Part shown: piece by piece, positions 36,905 through 41,480 of the stretch | How positions within the stretch are numbered: position 1 is the first letter of the stretch | Layout: every line of letters begins with the position of its first letter | IMG/VR virus record: IMGVR_UViG_3300037010_000822 | Coordinates: 1-41,480 of that record | Reading direction: 5' to 3' (one strand) | DNA length: 41,480 nucleotides | From: a virus | The notes under the pieces: model-generated | What the model saw: only the letters and a program-made list of their open reading frames with translations | Databases searched by the model: none | What the model was told of the DNA's origin: nothing | Made by a program: the position numbers and the translations under genes

Positions 36905-37111
36905 ATTCCGCCCAGCACCCCGCGAGACGGGCAGATGCGGGTAAAAAAGCACCGCAACGATGGCCGAAAGATTCGTGACAGCCCGGAGAGACGGGCTCCG
37001 ACAAACTAAAACCCAAGCCCAATGCCGGATAAGTGGGTGAAAACCCGGCAGCCGGTGGATTGGTTCTCCTACTCCGCCAAGGCCACCGGCAACTACAACA
37101 AAGGAGCAGAA
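36905..37111 (+). other. Long non-coding leader with repeated GAGACGGG hairpins
   Basis: No supported gene. GAGACGGG occurs at about 36870 (GAGAGACGGGG), 36923 (GCGAGACGGGC) and 36989 (GAGAGACGGGCTCC). The last two lie in hairpins: CCCGC...GCGGG, and AGCCCG-GAGAGA-CGGGCT. The region ends with the AAAGGAG ribosome site of the 37112 gene. It could be an RNA with cis-acting function; no known family is identified. Confidence 0.45.
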
Positions 37112-37360
37112 ATGAAACCCAATGAAAACAAATTGCGTTCCTGCCCGATTTGCGGGAACACGATAAAGCGGCGGCCGAGCGAGAGTTGGCCGAGTTATGC
37201 CAAAAAAACCGCGTGCTCGTTTAAGTGCGCGGCGCTCATCAGGAAGGCAAAGGAGCGCGAACGCAATGCCAAGGAGAGCGAACGCAACGCCAATGAGAGC
37301 GAGGCCGAGAACGCATTGCGCACTCTGGAAATAGCACTTAGAAATTGGAGAGTAGCATGA
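37112..37360 (+). CDS. Small zinc-finger-like protein with charged repeats (82 aa)
   Basis: I chose ATG 37112 (MKPNENKLRSCPICGNTIK) with a perfect AAAGGAG ribosome site. CPIC and a later ACSFKC give a CxxC...CxxxC pair like that at the start of NinG. The C-terminal half is a charged helix with two copies of a seven-residue unit (ERNAKES, ERNANES), encoded by a 21-base repeat at about 37260-37301. It overlaps the next gene by ATGA. Confidence 0.6.
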   Translation: MKPNENKLRSCPICGNTIKRRPSESWPSYAKKTACSFKCAALIRKAKERERNAKESERNANESEAENALRTLEIALRNWRVA

Positions 37361-37593
37361 AATTAAATTTGGATGATTGGCTGCTCGGCGCTGTTTTAGT
37401 GGCACTTATCTGCTCGGCGCTGGAGATTGTCTACTTGGTAGACAAATACGCATCTACCGCTGACGCTGCTGCTCGCGCAGTGCATCGCGCAGACGTAGCA
37501 GAACAAGCTCTTGTGGCCTGCCTGAACAAGCTCCCAATCGTTGGAGACGATAGAACGGTAACGTTCTGCGAACCGATAACCAGCAGTATGTGA
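37357..37593 (+). CDS. Small single-pass membrane protein (78 aa)
   Basis: I chose ATG 37357 (MKLNLDDWLLGAVLV), which has GGAG six bases upstream and overlaps the previous stop as ATGA. Residues about 8-30 are hydrophobic (WLLGAVLVALICSALEIVYLV), then a helical, soluble C-terminal part with ADVAEQALVACLNKL. It resembles small phage spanin-like or accessory membrane proteins in layout, but its place in a recombination operon gives no clear role. Confidence 0.55.
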   Translation: MKLNLDDWLLGAVLVALICSALEIVYLVDKYASTADAAARAVHRADVAEQALVACLNKLPIVGDDRTVTFCEPITSSM

Positions 37594-37601
37594 GGCGAAT
37601 C

Positions 37602-37781
37602 ATGGACGACCAAGAAGATCGGCGCGACGATAGCGCTTTAGCATGGTGGGAACAGATTGGAAAACATCAGATTGGAGAATGGGAAAATGGAAACAAAAGA
37701 ACAAACAAAACCGGAAGGGCTGGCGCTACTTCGCGCACCGTTCCCGCCGAATCAGATCAGCCGTCTGCCGAAGCCAACTAA
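37602..37781 (+). CDS. Small hydrophilic protein overlapping the annealing-protein gene
   Basis: The frame starts MDDQEDRRDDSALAWWEQIG and is 59 residues. It overlaps the start of the 37687 gene by 95 bases in another frame. The first 28 residues look protein-like, but the rest follows the other gene's sequence and is low-complexity (NGNKRTNKTGRAG). It is probably a short upstream protein or a coupling frame. Confidence 0.4.
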   Translation: MDDQEDRRDDSALAWWEQIGKHQIGEWENGNKRTNKTGRAGATSRTVPAESDQPSAEAN

Positions 37782-38397
37782 GGCACAGACTGATGAAGTA
37801 AGGGCTAATTTCAAGTCGGGAGTTAGATGTGAAATTTGTGGTGGGTGGCACCATCCGAAGGTGGTGCACCTGGACTACGTAGGACACGCGGCTCTGACAG
37901 ACCGTCTGCTCGACGCAGACCCATACTGGACGTGGGAGCCATTAGCAATTGGGAATGACGGGTTGCCCGTCATTGATAAAGATGGAGGGCTATGGATACG
38001 CCTCACAGTCTGCGGTGTGTCTCGTCTTGGATACGGAGACGCCCAAGGGAAGACAGGTGGTGACGCTATGAAGGAGCGTATTGGGGATGCACTTCGGAAC
38101 GCCGCAATGCGGTTTGGGGCCGCACTGGATTTGTGGCACAAGGGAGATTTACATGTCGCTACGGATGACGATGACGGGGATGTGGGCGCAAAGGCCCATA
38201 CCAAACGGGCTAATCCTGAAAACGAGCGAGCCGCGCTTGTAAAGAAACTCAACGCAGCAGCGCGGCGTGGTTCTGTCTCGCTACGGGACGCATGGGAAGC
38301 GCTGACTCCAGAGCAACGTCGAGAAATGGCAGACATGAAAGATGATCTGAAATCCGCCGCTGCCATGCAAGACGAATCTATCGCAACGCAAGCATAG
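37687..38397 (+). CDS. Rad52-like single-strand annealing protein
   Basis: I chose ATG 37687 (METKEQTKPEGLALLRAPF), with GGAGA nine bases upstream. The 236-residue protein has CEICGGWHH (C48, C51, H55, H56; possible zinc site), HLDYVGHAALTDRLLDADPYW, GLWIRLTVCGVSRLGYGDAQ and KERIGDALRNAAMRFGAALD: the core of Rad52/22-type phage recombinases. It anneals complementary single strands. It is followed by a Gp157 gene, a frequent neighbour of phage annealing proteins. The C-terminus is acidic and variable. Confidence 0.8.
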   Translation: METKEQTKPEGLALLRAPFPPNQISRLPKPTKAQTDEVRANFKSGVRCEICGGWHHPKVVHLDYVGHAALTDRLLDADPYWTWEPLAIGNDGLPVIDKDGGLWIRLTVCGVSRLGYGDAQGKTGGDAMKERIGDALRNAAMRFGAALDLWHKGDLHVATDDDDGDVGAKAHTKRANPENERAALVKKLNAAARRGSVSLRDAWEALTPEQRREMADMKDDLKSAAAMQDESIATQA

Positions 38398-38412
38398 GAA
38401 GGGGCTTTAATC

Positions 38413-38916
38413 ATGAGCATCACTCTGTACGACATAGCAGACAAATACACGCAGGCATTCTACGCGCTGGCCGATTCCGATATCGACAACGAAACAATTA
38501 ACGACACCCTAGAAGGACTCGAAGGAGAACTGGTGGAGAAGGGGAAAGCCGTCACCGCTTTCTGCCTCAACCTGGACGCCGAAATAGAGGCGATGAAATC
38601 GGCAGAAAAGCGCATTTCCGGCCGCCGCAAAGCAATGGAGAACAAGCGCGACAGGCTTAAGGAATACCTGAAACAGAACATGGCGCGTTGCGGAATTAGC
38701 GAGATAAAGGCAAACGATGGATCGTTTGTTGCGAGGCTGTATATAGGGCGCGATGAGTCTGTTGTGATTGACGACGAATCGGCGATCCCTGCGGATTACA
38801 AGCGAGAAATAGTTATTTACCAACCAGAAAAAGCGCTCATCAAGGATGCGATAAAGGATGGTTTTGCGGTTCCTGGCGCGCATATCGAGAAGAAAGACAG
38901 GCTGGAAATAAAATAA
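38413..38916 (+). CDS. Gp157 family protein
   Basis: A 167-residue protein starting MSITLYDIADKYTQAFYAL, with VEKGKAVTAFCLNLDAEIEA, EKRISGRRKAMENKRDRLKE, YLKQNMARCGISEIKANDG and PADYKREIVIYQPEKALIKD, matching siphovirus Gp157 (PF05565). The middle is a coiled coil. Gp157 proteins lie next to recombinases in many phages and have been linked to phage resistance in Streptococcus; the molecular role is unclear. Confidence 0.88.
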   Translation: MSITLYDIADKYTQAFYALADSDIDNETINDTLEGLEGELVEKGKAVTAFCLNLDAEIEAMKSAEKRISGRRKAMENKRDRLKEYLKQNMARCGISEIKANDGSFVARLYIGRDESVVIDDESAIPADYKREIVIYQPEKALIKDAIKDGFAVPGAHIEKKDRLEIK

Positions 38917-38918
38917 CC

Positions 38919-39170
38919 ATGTACCCAAGAGATAAAAGAGATAAATACGGCAGTTATAAGGTGACACACAAATGGATAGAAGCATGGAGCGGGCAAGCTC
39001 CGGGTTTTTCTCTGAACGAATCTCGTTCATATGAGGATGGAGTGAATCGCGTTTTCACGACCGATCTAGTCTATGTGTTAGATCATCCAGAAATTGCGTT
39101 TGCGCACGATGTTTTCATGAAAGCGCAAGGCGAGTTGGAATCGCTTTTCGATAAGAATAGGCATGAGTGA
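38919..39170 (+). CDS. Hypothetical protein (83 aa)
   Basis: An 83-residue protein starting MYPRDKRDKYGSYKVTHKWI. It starts two bases after the Gp157 stop and ends overlapping the start of a small frame at 39163. VTHKWIEAWSGQAPGFSL and a C-terminal helix (HDVFMKAQGELESLFDKN) are visible. No family recognised. Confidence 0.6.
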   Translation: MYPRDKRDKYGSYKVTHKWIEAWSGQAPGFSLNESRSYEDGVNRVFTTDLVYVLDHPEIAFAHDVFMKAQGELESLFDKNRHE

Positions 39171-39264
39171 GAGGGTGATTGTAATTGGGCACCACGGCCA
39201 CGCACAGGCCAAGGCTGCTCATCGCGTATTGCGTGGCAAGACACTGGAGACTAACGCGAAATAG
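39163..39264 (+). CDS. Very small basic protein (33 aa)
   Basis: The frame starts MSERVIVIGHHGHAQAKAAH, and the ATG overlaps the previous stop by eight bases (ATGAGTGA). It is rich in His and basic residues. No ribosome site is obvious other than coupling. Function unknown. Confidence 0.4.
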   Translation: MSERVIVIGHHGHAQAKAAHRVLRGKTLETNAK

Positions 39265-39285
39265 TCACCAATAAAGGAGAGTTAA

Positions 39286-39927
39286 ATGGAGTGGAGAAAA
39301 CACTTAAACAGCGAATTGCTTTTTCTTGGGCCGTGTGTTGTTGGCTGGATTAAACATGATGATGGCTCCAGTTCTAGAGCGGGCGAATTGGCGTACGTGA
39401 GCGCGTGCAAACTTCCCGGTGTTGCAGTATTTACTTATTCACCAACAGCCGATGAGGCTAAATCAGCAGTTGAGTCTGCTGTTAAGCTTTGGTTTAGTCA
39501 GTTGCCGAAACAAGAGGAGAACGCAAAAGATAACCTGCTGGACTCTGCCTATGAAGAGGATGGAGCGGTAGATGGAATCCTCGAATGTGTGGATGCTCAA
39601 CGTGTGGACGCTCATGGAAAATTTGTCATTTATGACATTATTGACAGGCGGGCGGTCAAGTGTGAGGTCAACGAATCTCAGCTACAACAGGCACTAGCCA
39701 ATTTACAGAAGAGAGTCGAAGTGATTGGAGCTGTTAGGTATCGCAAAGATGGGATGCCTGTCAGCATAAAAGCCTCTAAAATCATAAATTTTCCCGGAAA
39801 GTCTGAAATTCCAAGCCTAGCCCAGATGAGAGGTTTGCTCGCTGGTAATTGCGATGCCGATATAGACTCATCGGTTGAACTGGTGCGATCGGTGCTACGC
39901 GACTCTGTCAGGGAAATGGAGTTTTGA
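39286..39927 (+). CDS. Two-domain hypothetical phage protein (213 aa)
   Basis: A 213-residue protein with a perfect AAAGGAG ribosome site. Residues 1-75 (LLFLGPCVVGWIKHDDG, SACKLPGVA, LWFSQLPKQ) match the 98-residue protein at 2784-3080. The second domain (HGKFVIYDIIDRRAVKCEVN, RVEVIGAVRYRKDGMPVSIK, KIINFPGKSEIPSLAQMRGLL) has a pattern seen at the C-terminus of other hypothetical proteins, with no activity known to me. It is probably cytoplasmic. Confidence 0.7.
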   Translation: MEWRKHLNSELLFLGPCVVGWIKHDDGSSSRAGELAYVSACKLPGVAVFTYSPTADEAKSAVESAVKLWFSQLPKQEENAKDNLLDSAYEEDGAVDGILECVDAQRVDAHGKFVIYDIIDRRAVKCEVNESQLQQALANLQKRVEVIGAVRYRKDGMPVSIKASKIINFPGKSEIPSLAQMRGLLAGNCDADIDSSVELVRSVLRDSVREMEF

Positions 39928-39932
39928 TAAAT

Positions 39933-40355
39933 ATGCGATTAGCAAATTGTAATGAACATCCAGAAGCAAACGACAGATCATTATCGTGCTGGGCAATTCG
40001 GCACGATGACGGTCGGCGCGTGACACCCGATGAATTGATGGAAGAAATAAATCGGCTACGTATGCTTTGCAAATGGACACCAGTAACCGACATATTGCCT
40101 GAGAGCGGAAAGCCTGTGCTTGTGGCATGTGGTAAGAAAGTGCTGCGTGCCGCTTACGCAGCAAAGCATGCGCTTGACGAGGAAAATTGGGGATGGGGGA
40201 ATGATGAAGATGGAGTCGACTACGACGATACAACCGGCAAGACGTACTGGCCTGAAGGCTGGTATGAGTGGAATGAGTACGAAGAATGCCACTGGTGGCT
40301 AGATACTGCTCCTACTCACTGGATGCCGTTACCGGAGGTTCCGAATGAAAATTGA
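39933..40355 (+). CDS. DUF551 phage protein
   Basis: I chose ATG 39933 (MRLANCNEHPEANDR). The 140-residue product has CKWTPVTDILPESGKPVLVA and a C-terminal THWMPLPEVP, the start and end motifs of DUF551 (PF04448), a common phage/prophage domain of unknown function. Aromatic-rich residues fill the middle (GWYEWNEYEECHWWLD). It lies after the 213-residue gene. Confidence 0.8.
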   Translation: MRLANCNEHPEANDRSLSCWAIRHDDGRRVTPDELMEEINRLRMLCKWTPVTDILPESGKPVLVACGKKVLRAAYAAKHALDEENWGWGNDEDGVDYDDTTGKTYWPEGWYEWNEYEECHWWLDTAPTHWMPLPEVPNEN

Positions 40356-40437
40356 AGATAAAACAGAGTTTGCCGGAACACCGAATAGGAGGATTGAATG
40401 CACATTGAAGAAGACATGGACTGGTATAAATGGGTAG
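40345..40437 (+). CDS. Possible 30-residue overlapping peptide
   Basis: A frame starting MKIEDKTEFAGTPNRRIECT with a perfect GGAGG site six bases before the ATG. It overlaps the end of the DUF551 gene by 11 bases and the start of the next gene by 40. It may be a translated short peptide or a relic that couples the two genes. It is too short to judge further. Confidence 0.3.
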   Translation: MKIEDKTEFAGTPNRRIECTLKKTWTGING

Positions 40438-40673
40438 ACGAAACGCTAGAAATAATTAGTATGCCGTTTCCGCAAACTACCCAAGATAGATGCCCACACT
40501 GTGGCTTTATGTTTCGCCGTCTGATAATGGTGAGGCGTAGCGACTTGGTATTGTTCTATAAAATTATGCAATCTGCGGACTCTGTGATGACAAGGCACGG
40601 AATCACGGCGAATCTTCCGGCAGAAATTCGTACTGAGCTCCTGATCGCGTTATCAAAGAATCAAAGCGCATGA
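40398..40673 (+). CDS. Hypothetical phage protein, complete copy (copy B)
   Basis: A complete 91-residue version of the gene cut at the left end of the window, starting MHIEEDMDWYKWVDETLEI with a GGAGGATTGA ribosome site. CPHC near the middle is a possible metal pair. 40424-40550 is identical to 1-127, then the copies differ but stay in frame. Family unknown. Confidence 0.75.
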   Translation: MHIEEDMDWYKWVDETLEIISMPFPQTTQDRCPHCGFMFRRLIMVRRSDLVLFYKIMQSADSVMTRHGITANLPAEIRTELLIALSKNQSA

Positions 40674-40707
40674 GTGAAATCCCGGCATCCAATGATAGGA
40701 GAACGAA

Positions 40708-41121
40708 ATGGCGTTTGACGGAATACCAGAAGACGAAGAACCTAGTTTCATGCGTGCCTGTGGCGGAAACATTAAAAAGCGCAACGGCAAGTTGGAGTGT
40801 GATTCATTGGACTGTGATTCATGTGACTGTAGAATGAATTGTGATGACTGTCACTTTATAAGCACACTTGTTAGCGCGTCCAGTAAAATACCGAATGAGA
40901 AGTTGAAAATGAGTGGGCAATGGGACTGGTTGATCGGACGCAGGCTTAGCCTTGGAGAAGTGATTTATGTTTCCGACGAGGCGGCGATCGTACAGCGTGG
41001 CGATGATGAGATACATATCTTGCTGTGCGATCTTCTGAAAGATGATTATGAGGAGCACGACAGATTCGACCGCGATATGAACGAAGCATGGAACACCGGC
41101 GATGGTGTATACCGGCCATGA
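40708..41121 (+). CDS. Hypothetical phage protein, cysteine-cluster (copy B)
   Basis: A 137-residue paralogue of the 285-698 protein. Both have CDSLDCDSCDC and the same C-terminal half, differing by scattered residues (for example HFISTLV in place of NFISELV). In this copy the stop (TGA 41119-41121) overlaps the ATG of the zinc-ribbon gene, because the two genes found in between in copy A are missing. Confidence 0.75.
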   Translation: MAFDGIPEDEEPSFMRACGGNIKKRNGKLECDSLDCDSCDCRMNCDDCHFISTLVSASSKIPNEKLKMSGQWDWLIGRRLSLGEVIYVSDEAAIVQRGDDEIHILLCDLLKDDYEEHDRFDRDMNEAWNTGDGVYRP

Positions 41122-41348
41122 CATGCACAAGATTAAGATGGCGCGGTTTTAATGGGGTTATATGCGCGCAGTTTGGACATCGCTACGTGGTGCAACGGGT
41201 TTTCGGCCCGACAAACAGAAAGGTTGGTTGCACGCGCTGTGGCAAAGAGTGGGGAATGCATGACAGTGTGCGCGCATTCGTTCCGTGGGACGGTGAGCTG
41301 GAGCAGTTGTACCGGGACATTGGGCAATGGCCTGATGCTAAGATATAA
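41118..41348 (+). CDS. Zinc-ribbon-like small phage protein with new N-terminus (copy B)
   Basis: I chose ATG 41118, which overlaps the previous stop as ATGA. The 76-residue product starts MTCTRLRWRGFNGVICAQFGH and then follows the copy A protein with few changes (CTRCGKEW in place of CARCGKEW). The first 14 residues are unrelated to copy A, so the gene appears to be joined to a new 5' end by the deletion that removed the 48- and 103-residue genes. Confidence 0.6.
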   Translation: MTCTRLRWRGFNGVICAQFGHRYVVQRVFGPTNRKVGCTRCGKEWGMHDSVRAFVPWDGELEQLYRDIGQWPDAKI

Positions 41349-41371
41349 ACAACAAGGGAGAACTAAAAATC

Positions 41372-41480
41372 ATGAAATTCAGGAAAAAACCAGTCGAGAT
41401 CGAAGCGGAACACTACGACGGCACCATTGAAAGTGTTGAACGAATTATGGACATGGGGGGTACGTGAGAAATTAGAAACC
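41372..41480 (+). pseudogene. Second copy of the KKPVVIEA-family gene with an early stop, cut by the window end
   Basis: The frame reads MKFRKKPVEIEAEHYDGT and continues to GGT, then TGA at 41465-41467 where copy A has CGA. After the stop the frame still matches copy A (E-I-R-N for V-I-R-N). This single substitution truncates the product to 31 residues. It may be a real pseudogene or an error near a contig end. The remainder is outside the window. Confidence 0.6.

Noticed and set aside
36655-36957. Minus-strand 100-residue frame over the early control region
   Set aside because: It covers both candidate promoters and has no ribosome site; I could not decide it is coding, although the strand of any protein here is uncertain.
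36752-37405. Minus-strand 217-residue frame
   Set aside because: No ribosome site, it opposes genes with good ribosome sites (37112, 37357), and its composition is that of a shadow frame.

Overview
The window is almost entirely one double-stranded DNA tailed-phage genome of myovirus type. It has a complete head gene set, a contractile tail (sheath, tube, tape measure, baseplate, spike), a lysis region and a lambdoid-style early region (ninB, rusA, ninG, dnaB and a phage O-like replication gene). Gene types (Mu/P2-like baseplate, DUF4376 tail-fibre-associated protein, YdaS-like regulator, DUF1353) suggest a beta- or gammaproteobacterial host. No host genes, integrase or CI-type repressor were seen, so it may be virulent, a decayed temperate phage, or a metagenome-assembled phage. 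The first 127 bases (1-127) match 40424-40550 exactly and then diverge. This is what a circular or circularly permuted genome of about 40.4 kb broken at a repeat would look like.

Layout. (1) 1-3080, plus strand: small accessory genes, including a DUF2829/Tad2-type anti-Thoeris protein. (2) 25795 down to 3035, minus strand: the late operon in the order GIY-YIG protein, small terminase, large terminase, portal, scaffold, major capsid, head-tail joining genes, sheath, tube, tail assembly chaperone with a programmed -1 frameshift, tail completion gene, tape measure, baseplate hub/spike/wedges, fibre, fibre assembly, lysis genes. (3) 26020-27028, plus strand: a three-gene cassette with its own promoter and strong hairpins. 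(4) 36576 down to 27085, minus strand: the early/middle operon, from a Cro-like regulator through a ParB-HTH-adenine methyltransferase fusion, a YdaS-like regulator, replication and recombination genes, small zinc-binding proteins and a gene in the position of lambda Q. (5) 36681-41480, plus strand: a divergently transcribed operon with a Rad52-like annealing protein and Gp157, running into a second, rearranged copy of the accessory genes at the left end.

How it fits together. Divergent promoters near 36630-36709, with a dyad in the plus-strand promoter, probably form the early switch. Early minus-strand transcription supplies replication (O-like protein plus DnaB, with iteron-like decamers inside the O-like gene) and recombination (NinB, RusA, NinG). 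The plus-strand operon adds single-strand annealing. A promoter followed by an intrinsic terminator ahead of the late genes, with further terminators inside the late operon, suggests late expression depends on antitermination; the 165-residue protein encoded at 27085-27582 is the positional candidate for the antiterminator. These regulatory inferences are from sequence and gene position only.
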